The notes below the pieces were generated by a model that was not told where the DNA came from, made no database searches, and worked only from the letters and a program-made list of their open reading frames with translations. Made by a program: the position numbers and the translations under genes. 64,000 bases of DNA from Pedobacter rhizosphaerae (lineage in GTDB: Bacteria; Bacteroidota; Bacteroidia; Sphingobacteriales; Sphingobacteriaceae), in contig NZ_FOGG01000006.1 of assembly GCF_900111155.1 (NCBI RefSeq), forward strand, positions 62,001 to 126,000. Reading direction: 5' to 3'. Below, piece after piece: positions 51,371 through 61,424 of the stretch (the first letter of the stretch is position 1; each line of letters opens with the position of its first letter).

Positions 51371-51839
51371 TATTAGTTAATTGGCAGCCCTAAGATAGGG
51401 CTTAATATTAGATTAACAAATCGACAACAGGGATTAAAGATACTAAATTACTGCTAAATATAACCTTTGTATTACCGGACAAATGTCTTCCTTTTTTAAA
51501 GAACTGCAGTGATTACTCCAGTGAGCAGTGCAAAAAACACCTCAAATTGCCGCAGAAATACCCCATTGAAATTAGCTTTTAGCAATACCTAATTCCCAAA
51601 TTTATGAAACAAAGAATTTTAAAACTTTTAATTATTCAAAACCACTGAATAAAAAAATGAGCTACTTCATGCTTAGATTGTGTGCTGTTTCAGGAAAACA
51701 CCTTATCGTATTTTTTAAGAAATGGGGGGTAGTATATGAAAATGTCTACACTCAAATTGCAGGATTGAACTCTCACCAACCTGATAAAGAGCCAAGTACG
51801 CTGAATAATTAAGAAAGTTTCCAGGTTTACACTATAACC

Positions 51840-52108
51840 AAAAGAGGCCGTCTCATAAACTTCGATTGCCATCCTGAGGAATAATTTATTTCATAAAATC
51901 AATAGGAATGACATTTTTCCTCCTCCTGCACAATCTTTCCACGGCTCGCAGCCGCCGAAGAACTCTTTCCTTTGATGGCAAAAAGAAACAAAAGCCACAT
52001 TAATGATAGCTTGTCGAAGGCTTTAATTGAGGCATTATTAGGCCGTTTCGACAAGCTCAACTTTGACAGATTTTCGAATGCAATTTGATTTATACGCCGG
52101 CCTCTTTT
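51840..52108. repeat. Candidate non-autonomous repeat element with 11-bp terminal inverted repeats
   Basis: AAAAGAGGCCG (51840-51850) and its exact complement CGGCCTCTTTT (52098-52108) bound 269 bp without a gene. Inside are a perfect 11-bp inverted repeat, AGCTTGTCGAA (52008-52018) with TTCGACAAGCT (52047-52057), belonging to the TTCGACAAGCTCA family. The rest of the gap 51371-51839 shows nothing I can name. Confidence 0.5.
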
Positions 52109-52126
52109 TTCAAAAGCTTAGCTAGC

Positions 52127-53983
52127 TTACTTTATTCCAAAAGCTTTGAGGATTTTAAAAAAGATTTCATTGTTTTGGAATACCCCTTTAAAATCTTCTG
52201 CCCCTGGCCCATAGGCAAAAACAGGCACCATGATATTGGTGTGATCGTTGGTACTGAAGGCTCCGCGAATCATACCTTTCTCAATATCAGTATCTAACAA
52301 TGTTAATCCACCCGTTTCATGGTCGGCAGTTACAATAACCAATGTTTCTCCATCCTGATCGGCAAACTTCAGCGCTGCGCCAATGGTTTTATCAAAATCA
52401 TGCATTTCAGTAACTACATATGGCAGGTTATTCGAATGCCCTCCATAGTCAATTTGTGCCCCTTCAGCCATGATAAAAAAACCTGCATTATTGTTCTTTA
52501 ACAAATCTATACTTTTCGATAGCGACTGTGCTAAAATGGTTCCTCTTCCTTTATAAATCGGCCTTGTTGCAGAATCAGGTAGTAAAACCAGCTGTTTCCC
52601 GTTTTTTTGCTGTTTAAAATCACTAAAGCTGGTGTGCACCTGAAATCCCTGATTCCCAAGTTTCTTAAGCAGATCCTTATCAGGATTTTGTAAAAAACTT
52701 CTCAGGTTTGACCCGACAAGGATTTCTACTTTACTGCTTAATAAATCTGCCGCAATTTCTGTGCTCATAGACCTATCCAGCTGATGTGCGTAAAATGCTG
52801 CAGGTGTAGCATCTGTTATATCACCTACACTAATGATGGCACTTTTGATTTGCAAACCCGCCAATGTATCTACCAGGTTAGTTTTCTTTTCTCCGTTTGG
52901 ACCTACACCAATGTAGCGGTTATTGGTTTTGCTCCCGGTAGCTAAAGCCGTAGCACCGGCAGCAGAATCGGTATTTCCGGCATCAGCAGCGCTGGTTTGA
53001 GCCAAGCCCATATTTTTTAACCGGGTTAAATTCAACTGCCCATGGTTAGCCATTAAACCCGCATGAATCTGGGCCAAGCCCATTCCATCCCCGATTAGTA
53101 GAATTACATTTTTTGCCCGTTTTTTTTGTCCGTCACTTTTATAACTGGGGGTATACACCGGATAAGCGGCAGGATTGGTGTAAGAAAGCTTTTCCTGATC
53201 CTGATAAAAACGCTTCAAGTCAGATGGATGATCGGTATTGATCCAGTCGACCCCCAATCTTTCCAATACGATCCAGGTATTCGGACTATCCTGTGTTGCC
53301 CAAAACCTAAACGGTTTACCTTGCTGGTGCGCTTTTGCGATTACTGCTTTTAGTTTTACCTCATCGGCTTGGGTAGGATTTCCTTTTCCATTCCATTCGG
53401 TGTAACTTTTTAGCTCATCACTAATCATGGCAACACGCGATAATTGTTTTTCAGTGTAGTTTATGTAGGGCCTTCCGTCGAAAGAAATCAGTTTAGGATA
53501 ATCGGCAAAATGATCAGGTTCGGGAACATTACCACTAATAACCATTCGGATGGCATTCGGGTTTTTCTGTTGATCAAATACCTCCCGATAGCTGGCAATC
53601 TCTTTAAGCAACTGTGGCAATACCTGTTCATAATCTTGTTTAATATCGATTACCAACTGAAGCTTAGCCTTTGCATTTCCATAAGGATGATTACCATTAT
53701 GGCGATAAAATGCAGCTAATGGATCGAGATAAAGCTTTTTTAAGGTTGCAGCACCGCTAATTTCTGTACTGTCGTGAGCTACATATAGCGCACCATTTCT
53801 GCAAAAAACATCTGCCTCAATAGACCCCATTTCGGCATAATAGGCCGTTAAAAGAGGAATTTCCTGTTTATAATCGTTGTGGCTATGCCCATTATTGGCT
53901 TGTAGTATTTTTTGAGCGAAAGTTAACTGCATTCCCAATCCGAAGATCAGAGATGCAGTTAATACTCCTATTTTTTTTACCAT
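52127..53983 (-). CDS. Glycerophosphodiesterase-like / alkaline phosphatase fusion
   Basis: The protein is 618 aa with a signal peptide (ending QLTFAQ). Residues 30-260 form a GDPD/PI-PLC-like barrel: GHSHNDY (His33, His35, Asn36), Glu56 and Asp58 in IEADVF, His70 in VAHDS, and an end motif VDWINTDHPSD. Residues 290-618 are alkaline phosphatase: Asp299 in LLIGDGMG, nucleophile Ser340 in DSAAGATALATG, AEGAQIDYGGH (507-516) and TADHETGG (Asp554, His555). Such a protein could cleave a phosphodiester and then strip phosphate from the product. The start overlaps the SusD stop by 7 nt, making it the only enzyme of this ECF/FecR/SusCD operon. Both domains look intact. Confidence 0.9.
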   Translation of the reverse strand: MVKKIGVLTASLIFGLGMQLTFAQKILQANNGHSHNDYKQEIPLLTAYYAEMGSIEADVFCRNGALYVAHDSTEISGAATLKKLYLDPLAAFYRHNGNHPYGNAKAKLQLVIDIKQDYEQVLPQLLKEIASYREVFDQQKNPNAIRMVISGNVPEPDHFADYPKLISFDGRPYINYTEKQLSRVAMISDELKSYTEWNGKGNPTQADEVKLKAVIAKAHQQGKPFRFWATQDSPNTWIVLERLGVDWINTDHPSDLKRFYQDQEKLSYTNPAAYPVYTPSYKSDGQKKRAKNVILLIGDGMGLAQIHAGLMANHGQLNLTRLKNMGLAQTSAADAGNTDSAAGATALATGSKTNNRYIGVGPNGEKKTNLVDTLAGLQIKSAIISVGDITDATPAAFYAHQLDRSMSTEIAADLLSSKVEILVGSNLRSFLQNPDKDLLKKLGNQGFQVHTSFSDFKQQKNGKQLVLLPDSATRPIYKGRGTILAQSLSKSIDLLKNNNAGFFIMAEGAQIDYGGHSNNLPYVVTEMHDFDKTIGAALKFADQDGETLVIVTADHETGGLTLLDTDIEKGMIRGAFSTNDHTNIMVPVFAYGPGAEDFKGVFQNNEIFFKILKAFGIK

Positions 53984-55500
53984 CCTTCATTCTGCTTGAT
54001 CACCCCTGCACTATTATCTATCTCTCTTTGAGGAACCGCCCAAACATCGTGAACATTTGGGTTAAATGCCCTTGCAGGCCAAATAATGGCACCAGCTGAA
54101 TCATGCAAAGGTTTAGCATAAGTGGCTTGTGCATCTCGCCATCTTACTAAATCGCGGTGACGATCTGCCCACTCTCCCGCAAGTTCATTACGACGCTCGC
54201 GTTTAAGATCCACCATAGTCATGCCGGTTTTAGCTCCCAGGCCTGCCCTCGATCGGATTTTGTTTAGTTCGGCATCTCCAGCACCCGCACCAGAAACCTG
54301 AATGGCCGCTTCTGCTTTAATCAACAAAACCTCTGCATATCGCATAAGCGGAACATTTAAATCCGTTGTTCCATTATCTCCATTTGGATTGACGTGTGTT
54401 GGAATCGGATTAGCATAAGTAAAAGGCTCCATGTATTTTTTAAACTGATAATCGGAAGTGGCTCCTGCATCTTTGGTAAAGCTCCGCTCTGCACCAAAGA
54501 ACATAAATTTATCTCCTGTTTTTAAAATTGTGGCCTCCCGGCGCTGATCACCAGCCTCGAACGAATCATAAAGTTCTTTAGTAGGCAAATAATAACCCCA
54601 GCCATTGTAAATTCCCCAGGCTTTGTTGGTAAGCATAACACCTGGCAGCTTACTTCCCCAGCCTGTTCCTCCGCCATTAGGCGTGCAAACTACCGACCAG
54701 ATATATTCTTTAGACCAGTTATTCGCTGCTTTAAAAACATCGGCAAAGCCAGTTAAAACCAACTCATGCTTCCCTGAATTGATCACCATATCGGCATATT
54801 TAGCTGCATTTGCATAGTCCTTTTTATAGAGATAAACTTTAGAAAGATAAGCCCAGGCAGCAGTTTTATGCGCTTTTCCATAGTCAGTCGCTTTCATATC
54901 GCTGAAATAAGGCAGATTATCTGCTGCTTTAAGTAAGAGCGAAATAATGTAATCGTAGTTTTCATTTACATTTTTTGCCCGGGCTATGGGTTGAGCCGGA
55001 TCGGTATCTGGCGTTACAATAGGTACCCCTGCTTTATCATTACCATAATTGGCGGCCAGTTGGAAATAAACCAGACCTGCATTAAAATAAGCATCACCAA
55101 TAATTTGCTTTTTCAAATTCTCATCCATTGAAATGGCAGGAACATTGGCAATAATATCGTTTGCCCTTTTGATAACGGCATATCGCATACTCCATTGCGA
55201 TTCGGTATAACCCCCTCCGATATAAGTTCTATTGAAGTTTTTGATGTTATCTGCTTCAGGCTTATTTCTTCCTGTTACCATATCATCGCTGGCATTGATA
55301 AACCAGAACATCCCACGACCATAGAAGTCTTCCTCATTGTAATTCTGATACATCCCTGCTTCCGCCTTAAGGGCATCTTCTTTGGTTTTCCAGAAATTTT
55401 GCGCTGAAGGCGAACCTTCTGGTGTTATATCTAATTGTTTTGTACAGGCGCTGAATAAGGCAATGGCCAATACAGCGATATATTTTAGATTGGTTTTCAT
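53977..55500 (-). CDS. SusD/RagB family lipoprotein
   Basis: The protein is 507 aa with lipobox ALFSACTKQ. It begins with LDITPEGSPSAQNFWKTKED. TPR segments such as IIGDAYFNAGLVYFQLAANY and KTAAWAYLSKVYLYKKDYAN follow. C-terminal landmarks are LMRYAEVLLIKAEAAIQVSG, LKRERRNELAGEWADRHRDL and INQNEGW-like NEGW. It is the surface lid for the SusC 13 nt upstream. Its stop is overlapped by the GDPD/phosphatase start, so binding protein and enzyme are coupled, suggesting phosphodiester-bearing ligands. Confidence 0.95.
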   Translation of the reverse strand: MKTNLKYIAVLAIALFSACTKQLDITPEGSPSAQNFWKTKEDALKAEAGMYQNYNEEDFYGRGMFWFINASDDMVTGRNKPEADNIKNFNRTYIGGGYTESQWSMRYAVIKRANDIIANVPAISMDENLKKQIIGDAYFNAGLVYFQLAANYGNDKAGVPIVTPDTDPAQPIARAKNVNENYDYIISLLLKAADNLPYFSDMKATDYGKAHKTAAWAYLSKVYLYKKDYANAAKYADMVINSGKHELVLTGFADVFKAANNWSKEYIWSVVCTPNGGGTGWGSKLPGVMLTNKAWGIYNGWGYYLPTKELYDSFEAGDQRREATILKTGDKFMFFGAERSFTKDAGATSDYQFKKYMEPFTYANPIPTHVNPNGDNGTTDLNVPLMRYAEVLLIKAEAAIQVSGAGAGDAELNKIRSRAGLGAKTGMTMVDLKRERRNELAGEWADRHRDLVRWRDAQATYAKPLHDSAGAIIWPARAFNPNVHDVWAVPQREIDNSAGVIKQNEGW

Positions 55501-55513
55501 GTTTGTTAATTAA

Positions 55514-58500
55514 TTAAAGGTTTACGTTAATACCTAAAATGAAGCTTCTTGCTTGTGGATAACGGCCTACATCCAAACCGTTGTTATCCATCCCGATTTC
55601 AGGATCGAAACCCGAATATTTAGTAATGGTGAAAAGGTTATTAGCCGTTGCATAGATTCTCAGCCCAGCCGTTTTTAATTTTTCTGTCAATGATTTTGGC
55701 AGACTATAGCCCAGGGTAACGTTGCGGATACGCAGGTAAGAACCATTCTCCACATAAAAATCTGAAGCATTGAAGTTTCCGTTATTATCGCTGGTTGAAA
55801 TAATTGGCACCTTACCATTCGGATTTGTAGTTGACCAGGCATCTAAAATACCCACCAACTTATTGTATGAAGGACCACTTGCGCTATAGGTAGTACGCTT
55901 TACGGCATTGAACAATTTGTTACCTTGCACGCCCTGAGCAAAAATATTGAAATCGAAATTTTTATAGCTGGCGTTAAAGCTCAACCCGTACGAAAAATCC
56001 GGATAGGCACTTCCAGCAAAATAACGATCCTTACCATCAATAGCACCACTATCATCTAAATCGGCAAATCTGAAATCGCCCGGTTTAGCGTTTGGCTGAA
56101 TCTTTTGTCCCTTACTATTTTTATAATTATCTACTTCTGCCTGCGTTTGGAAAATCCCTTCTGTTTTCAACACATAATAACTGTAGAGTGGTTGGCCAAC
56201 ATTGATGCTTAAGGGAGCAAGCTCGTTACGGAAATTGGTTCCAACTGCTATATTTTGCAAGCCCGGCGCTAATTCCTCTACATTATTTTTGAGTTTGGTT
56301 AAGGTAGCGTTTACCGAATAGGTAAAGGCCTTAGATTTATCACTATTGTAGGTTAGGCCTAACTCTATACCCTTATCTTTTACTAAACCGGCGTTAATGG
56401 TTTGGGTGCTTAAACCTGCAGTTCCCGGAAGTGATCGGGTTAAAATCATTTTATCTGTTTCCTTAACAAAATAATCGGCTACTAAACTCAACCTATTCAA
56501 TACCGTTAAATCCATACCAATATTGGTTTGCTTAGATTCTGCCCAGGTTAAGTTTCTGTTGGCTAATGTAGTTAGTACATAGCCATTTTGCAGCACAGGC
56601 GATTGTCCGAAATAACTTTGTGTGGCCGTTAACAACGGATTAACTGCCGATTGAGATAAACTACCCAGGTTACCTAAAATACCGTAACTGCCCCTTAGTT
56701 TAAGTTCATTTAACCACTGCACATCTTTTAAAAATGTTTCTTTATTTACTGCCCAACCCAATGAAACTGAACCATAGTTTCTAAACCTGTTTTCTTTGGT
56801 AAGCATCGAAGAACCATCTCTACGGCCGATAAGCGACACGAGGTATTTTTCCTTGTAATTATAATTGGCTCTTAACAAAATGGACGATAGCGCGGTTTCG
56901 CTCATGTAACTGGTAGAGGGCTGAATAATTGTAGCATTTACCAAATATCTATACTGTGGCGATTCATCGTCAAAGCCAGAACCGGTGACATAAAGACCAT
57001 TGCTTTTGGTTTGCTGGAAGGTATAACCACCTGTAAAATCTAAGTGATGATCGCCAAATGTAGTTTTATAGCTTAAAATTTGTTCCGCTAATAAATCAGT
57101 GGCCTGATCTGCTCTTTCTTGTAAACTATTGCTTAATACCGGCTTACCCACTTCTGGTCTTTTAGGCGTAAAGCTTTTAAACTGCGAAGATGATTTGGTA
57201 ATACTCAGATTAGATCTGAAACTTAATCCTTTGGCTAAATTTAATGTCGCATAAGGATTGATCACTAAAACGTTTACCGGATTATTGATGTCGATTCTTT
57301 GTAACTCAGCAACCGGATTTACAATGTCGCCATAATCGCCGGCATACTGTCCGCCGGGAAGACCTGCAAAACTCCCATCTGCATTGTATGGTGTACCGTT
57401 TCTTGGGTAGTAAATAGCCGAAAGTAAAGCGCCTGTATAATCGCTGCTGGTATTGGCACCATTTCCGTTGGTACTGCTGTAAGAAAGGTTTTCGCCTAAC
57501 TTTAACCATGAATTTAACTCATGTTCAGAGTTGATACGGAAATTGTAACGCTTAGTTTTCGTGTTAAGCACGATGCCTTCTGCATTGCGGTAGTTGAAAC
57601 TGAGGTAATAGTTAGATTTCTCACTGCCGCCATTAATTGCAGCGTTATAATCTTGCAATAAGCCATCGCGGAACACCTCATCCATCCAGTTGGTACGGGT
57701 AGTTTGCCCATCAGGATATTTTGCGGGATCAAAGGCAGGTAAAATAGTTGTACCACCATTTTTAGCCGCTGTAGCAGCTACCTGGGCACGCTGTTCTGCG
57801 TTAAGTGGTTCTAACTTTTTCCAGGCACTTTGTTGTCCTACTTTAGCATCAAAGCTGATGCGCATTTGTCCGTTTTTCCCTTTTTTGGTGGTAATTAAAA
57901 CAACCCCACCCGAAGCTCTTGCTCCATAAATAGCTGCAGAAGCATCTTTAAGTACAGAAATAGATTCTATATCATTTGCATTGATTTGTGGTGTTCCGGA
58001 GTAGATAGATCCATCAATTACATACAAAACACTTTCCCCGTTGATACCGCCTAAACCTCTGATGTTTACCCGGGGTGCTGAAGTTGGATCGCCACCCTCA
58101 TTGCTGACAATTACACCAGGTGATTTTCCGGCCAATACCTCACCAACACTGTTTAAAGAACGCGATCCGAGCTTATCTAAAGAAACGATACTTACTGCTC
58201 CTGTTAAAGTTTCCTTTTTCTGCGTTCCATAACCCACCACAACAACTTCTGCCAATTTAGACATTTCCTCGCTCAAGGTTACATTAACTACCTGGCTAGC
58301 GCCTACCCTTACCTCTTGTGTGCGAAATCCAATCATGGAAAACGACAATACCGCATCCGGACCTACTTCTATTCTGTATGCCCCTTTACTATCGGTAACC
58401 GTACCAGAAGGCGTTCCCAATACCTTTACCGAGACACCCGGCAACGCCAGGCCTGTAGTATCTTTTACTACCCCGGTTATAATGCGGTCGGCCTTTTGGT

Positions 58501-58966
58501 AAGTAATATTATCTAATATCACATAGCCTTCCTTTTCAATGGCATTGATCCCCAGACGGTCAAACATCGACCTTAAAGGTTCTTGCTGATAATCGCCGCT
58601 TAAAAAGCTGTTTTTCTCCTGCAACAAATCTGGATTGTAAACAAAACGAATACCCGTTGTATTTTCAATTTCTTTAATTATGGAGGTGATTTTTTGTCCT
58701 TTATTGATTTGAATATTAATCTTTCGGTTTGCGAGTCCTTGCGCCATAATAGGCGAGGCTAAAAGCGAACTGCAGAATATACAGAGTATCGCAAAAGTTA
58801 AACAGGAATATTTCATGATGTTTTGGAGGGATAGTTTCCGCTCCTTTGAAGTTGTTTTCATTTTTTTATTGATCTGTATTGGTTTTTTCATGAATGGAAT
58901 CAATTTGAGCAAGTCTTTTCCGGAAATCCCCATGAAGAAAGACCTATGGCTCAGTTTATTTGTCAT
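55514..58966 (-). CDS. SusC/RagA TonB-linked transporter with STN signalling domain
   Basis: The protein is 1150 aa. After a long N-region (signal peptide around 50-75, ending SPIMAQ) comes the STN domain (KINIQINKGQKITSIIKEIE, GIRFVYNPDLLQEKNSFLSG). Next are a carboxypeptidase-like domain (ITGVVKDTTGLALPGVSVKV), the TonB-box region VVVVGYGTQKKETLTGA, the plug (SVLYVIDGSIYSG, IESISVLKDASAAIYGARAS) and a barrel ending FILGINVNL. The ATG overlaps the FecR stop (ATGA), so sensor and transporter are translationally coupled. An inner start (MKKPIQ) is possible. Confidence 0.95.
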   Translation of the reverse strand: MTNKLSHRSFFMGISGKDLLKLIPFMKKPIQINKKMKTTSKERKLSLQNIMKYSCLTFAILCIFCSSLLASPIMAQGLANRKINIQINKGQKITSIIKEIENTTGIRFVYNPDLLQEKNSFLSGDYQQEPLRSMFDRLGINAIEKEGYVILDNITYQKADRIITGVVKDTTGLALPGVSVKVLGTPSGTVTDSKGAYRIEVGPDAVLSFSMIGFRTQEVRVGASQVVNVTLSEEMSKLAEVVVVGYGTQKKETLTGAVSIVSLDKLGSRSLNSVGEVLAGKSPGVIVSNEGGDPTSAPRVNIRGLGGINGESVLYVIDGSIYSGTPQINANDIESISVLKDASAAIYGARASGGVVLITTKKGKNGQMRISFDAKVGQQSAWKKLEPLNAEQRAQVAATAAKNGGTTILPAFDPAKYPDGQTTRTNWMDEVFRDGLLQDYNAAINGGSEKSNYYLSFNYRNAEGIVLNTKTKRYNFRINSEHELNSWLKLGENLSYSSTNGNGANTSSDYTGALLSAIYYPRNGTPYNADGSFAGLPGGQYAGDYGDIVNPVAELQRIDINNPVNVLVINPYATLNLAKGLSFRSNLSITKSSSQFKSFTPKRPEVGKPVLSNSLQERADQATDLLAEQILSYKTTFGDHHLDFTGGYTFQQTKSNGLYVTGSGFDDESPQYRYLVNATIIQPSTSYMSETALSSILLRANYNYKEKYLVSLIGRRDGSSMLTKENRFRNYGSVSLGWAVNKETFLKDVQWLNELKLRGSYGILGNLGSLSQSAVNPLLTATQSYFGQSPVLQNGYVLTTLANRNLTWAESKQTNIGMDLTVLNRLSLVADYFVKETDKMILTRSLPGTAGLSTQTINAGLVKDKGIELGLTYNSDKSKAFTYSVNATLTKLKNNVEELAPGLQNIAVGTNFRNELAPLSINVGQPLYSYYVLKTEGIFQTQAEVDNYKNSKGQKIQPNAKPGDFRFADLDDSGAIDGKDRYFAGSAYPDFSYGLSFNASYKNFDFNIFAQGVQGNKLFNAVKRTTYSASGPSYNKLVGILDAWSTTNPNGKVPIISTSDNNGNFNASDFYVENGSYLRIRNVTLGYSLPKSLTEKLKTAGLRIYATANNLFTITKYSGFDPEIGMDNNGLDVGRYPQARSFILGINVNL

Positions 58967-59907
58967 TTATAGATTTTAAAAGTGTTTTGATTTTGAATTT
59001 TTCGAAAGTGAATATGATGCAGGCTACAGATGATATCTAAAATCTCTTCAGGTTGCTGTTTGCTATTAAATACCGCTGTAGATTTCAATTGACTGATGCT
59101 CGAATCGGTCAAAATAATTTTGATGCTGTAAACGTATTCCAGCTTACGGACTACCTCTGTTAAAGTTGCCCCATCGAATTTAATTTCGACATATTTTTGC
59201 TGTGCATTGCCGATTATTGAACTACGCTTGATGACTGGATTATAAATGAGGTTTTGACCTTTAATAAGGGTTCCAATTAAGTTTTTGCCGTGCTTAACGG
59301 CCACTTTACCTGTGGCCACCGCTACAGCAACATCTGGTTTAGTGGTAAAAGTTTTAACCGAGAAAGAGGTACCCAATACATTAACATAAACATTTGATGG
59401 CCCTTTTACCGTAAAAGGCCTGTGTTCCTGATGCGCAATATTGAAAAAAGCTTCACCCCCAAGCAGCTGAACGCTGCGGCTTTTGGGACTAAAATGTTCG
59501 GGGTAAATGAGTTTGGTGGAGGGCGATAAAAGAATTTCCGAGCCATCGCCCAGGATTAGTCTTTTTCTTTCCCCTGAGTTGGTGGTAACGGTTACAAATT
59601 GATTTGCATTTTCTGCCTGCGGACTTAAGTTCCAAATAGAAAAGCCTATGCTTAAGCAAACAAATAACATTGCTGCCACCCGAAACCAGGCTCTACGATA
59701 GAAAGGTATAACCGTTACTTGCTGTACCCCCATGGCCTGCTGCAAGTTTAACAGCATCTTTTTACCTATAAGTTTTTTATAAGCTGCGGGTACATCGCTA
59801 TCGTTTTCAATTGCGGCATACCAATCTTCAACGGCTTTTATCTCGGCATCAGTTGCCTTATTGTCTAAATATTTTTGCAGCAATTGCGCTGCCTTATCTC
59901 CTGTCAT
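58963..59907 (-). CDS. FecR-family anti-sigma factor
   Basis: The protein is 314 aa. The N-terminal anti-sigma helix bundle (LLQKYLDNKATDAEIKAVED) is followed by a TM helix near residues 72-92 (AWFRVAAMLFVCLSIGFSIW). The FecR domain (LSPSTKLIYPEHFSPKSRSV, FTVKGPSNVYVNVLGTSFSV) and a DUF4974 end (FDGATLTEVVRKLEYVYSIK) follow. It couples to the STN domain of the SusC that overlaps its stop codon. Confidence 0.93.
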   Translation of the reverse strand: MTGDKAAQLLQKYLDNKATDAEIKAVEDWYAAIENDSDVPAAYKKLIGKKMLLNLQQAMGVQQVTVIPFYRRAWFRVAAMLFVCLSIGFSIWNLSPQAENANQFVTVTTNSGERKRLILGDGSEILLSPSTKLIYPEHFSPKSRSVQLLGGEAFFNIAHQEHRPFTVKGPSNVYVNVLGTSFSVKTFTTKPDVAVAVATGKVAVKHGKNLIGTLIKGQNLIYNPVIKRSSIIGNAQQKYVEIKFDGATLTEVVRKLEYVYSIKIILTDSSISQLKSTAVFNSKQQPEEILDIICSLHHIHFRKIQNQNTFKIYK

Positions 59908-59975
59908 TTGAATAGATGTCAGTTCAAATGCAGATAGGTACTAACCAAAAAGGTTATCTATAAGTTAAGTTTAAG

Positions 59976-60533
59976 TTAAGACAGTAAAAAGGCCAGAAAC
60001 AGGATGTAGGAAAGGTTTTTACGGAGAATTTTCATGCCGGCGGTGATGTGATTCTTTACCGTTTGCACGGAAATATCCAGTTCAGTAGCAATCTCCTTTA
60101 CCGATTTCTCCTGCCTTCGGCTCATTGAAATAACCAGACGCATTTTTTCAGGAAGCTCTGCTAAAGCGGCATCAACCTCAGTATTCATTTCATGAAGCAA
60201 TAAACGGGTATCTGGCGTTGCCATATCCCTATCGGTAATTAAGGAAGCGAAAACTGTACTGTGTTCTTCCCTGATAGCCAGAGATCTGAAATGATTGATA
60301 ACCCTATACTTCACTGCTCCATGCAGATAAGCTGCTAAAGAACGTTCCACGTGCAACTGTTCCCGGTTTTCCCAGAGGGAGATAAAAATTTCCTGTGTAA
60401 TATCCTGTGCAATGTCTTCGTCGCCGATGCGTTTAAATGCAGCATCAAAAACACCTTCCCAATGCTTATGGTATATTTTCTCCATAGATTGGGGCGAACC
60501 TTTTTTCAGTAAAACAACTAGATCTTGCTCCAA
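59976..60533 (-). CDS. ECF RNA polymerase sigma factor
   Basis: The protein is 185 aa. Region 2 is MEKIYHKHWEGVFDAAFKRI with DEDIAQDITQEIFISLWENR; region 4 is LPEKMRLVISMSRRQEKSVK with the HTH ATELDISVQTVKNHITAGMK. The C-terminal tail LRKNLSYILFLAFLLS is hydrophobic. It opens the second ECF/FecR/SusCD operon; FecR begins 68 nt downstream. Confidence 0.94.
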   Translation of the reverse strand: MEQDLVVLLKKGSPQSMEKIYHKHWEGVFDAAFKRIGDEDIAQDITQEIFISLWENREQLHVERSLAAYLHGAVKYRVINHFRSLAIREEHSTVFASLITDRDMATPDTRLLLHEMNTEVDAALAELPEKMRLVISMSRRQEKSVKEIATELDISVQTVKNHITAGMKILRKNLSYILFLAFLLS

Positions 60534-60666
60534 GGGGTATGCAGGTTTGATTCGCTACAAAGCTACAGCTGCGATATTCCCTTAATATTAAGTAATCTTA
60601 AAGTTAACATCCGAAAGTACCATGGGCACAAAAAAGCCCTAGATTTCTCTAAGGCAATGGGTATTC

Positions 60667-60719
60667 AATAATTGAATGAGAGAATGATTGAATTATTGAA
60701 TGATTGAATGATTGAATGG
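60667..60719. repeat. Short ATTGAATG microsatellite
   Basis: Imperfect repeats of (A)TTGAATGA occupy the gap between the ECF sigma gene and msrA. The unit TGATTGAA recurs several times in a row. The rest of 60534-60737 holds no gene. Confidence 0.7.
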
Positions 60720-60737
60720 TAAAGTTGCATCTAATTA

Positions 60738-61229
60738 TTATGCCAGCTTCCACTCAGGTCGTTCGAAATGACAAGTATATCCGTAAGGATTTTTCTGTAA
60801 ATAATCCTGGTGTTCTTCTTCAGCATTCCAAAAATCACCTGCGGGTACAACTTGTGTTACAATTTCACCAGGCCATACACCCGAGGCTTCCATTTCGGCA
60901 AGTAAGTCCTTTGCTATCTGCTCCTGAACCTCATCCAAGAAAAATATAGCTGAACGGTAAGAAAGTCCAACGTCGTTTCCCTGTCTGTTTCTGGTGGTAG
61001 GATCATGGATTTGGAAAAAGTATTCCAAAAGCTTGCGGTAAGATAAAATTGCAGGATCAAATACGATCTCTATCCCCTCTGCATGGGTTCCGTGGTTACG
61101 ATAAGTTGCATTGGGAACGTCTCCACCGGTGTATCCAACTACTGTTGAAATTACTCCCGACTGACTTCTAATCAATTCTTCTACTCCCCAAAAACAACCT
61201 CCTGCCAATATCGCTTTTTCAGTATTCAT
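60738..61229 (-). CDS. msrA: Peptide-methionine (S)-S-oxide reductase MsrA
   Basis: The protein is 163 aa. The active site is [12 protein letters not shown] with catalytic Cys12. The MsrA core continues with [40 protein letters not shown] and the C-terminal [14 protein letters not shown]. The C-terminal Cys is a likely resolving residue. The start is preceded by a clear Shine-Dalgarno AGGAG (61239-61235), unusual in this window where most starts lack one. MsrA reduces methionine S-sulfoxide and repairs oxidised proteins. No MsrB is attached. It appears to be a single-gene unit. Confidence 0.96.
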   Translation of the reverse strand: MNTEKAILAGGCFWGVEELIRSQSGVISTVVGYTGGDVPNATYRNHGTHAEGIEIVFDPAILSYRKLLEYFFQIHDPTTRNRQGNDVGLSYRSAIFFLDEVQEQIAKDLLAEMEASGVWPGEIVTQVVPAGDFWNAEEEHQDYLQKNPYGYTCHFERPEWKLA

Positions 61230-61424
61230 ATAAACTCCTCTTTAATATGAATAAAGATACGATGTGAAAAAGCAAGCAGCAAGCAAAAACGGTAAGCAGA
61301 GAAAGAACTGTCTTCTGGATGACGGAGTTTGGGATAGATGTAAAGGTTAGGGATGGCACTTTGATTAGATTAACCACCTAAGTCACCTTACTTTACCCTT
61401 GAAATCTTAAACTCCCCCCATGTC

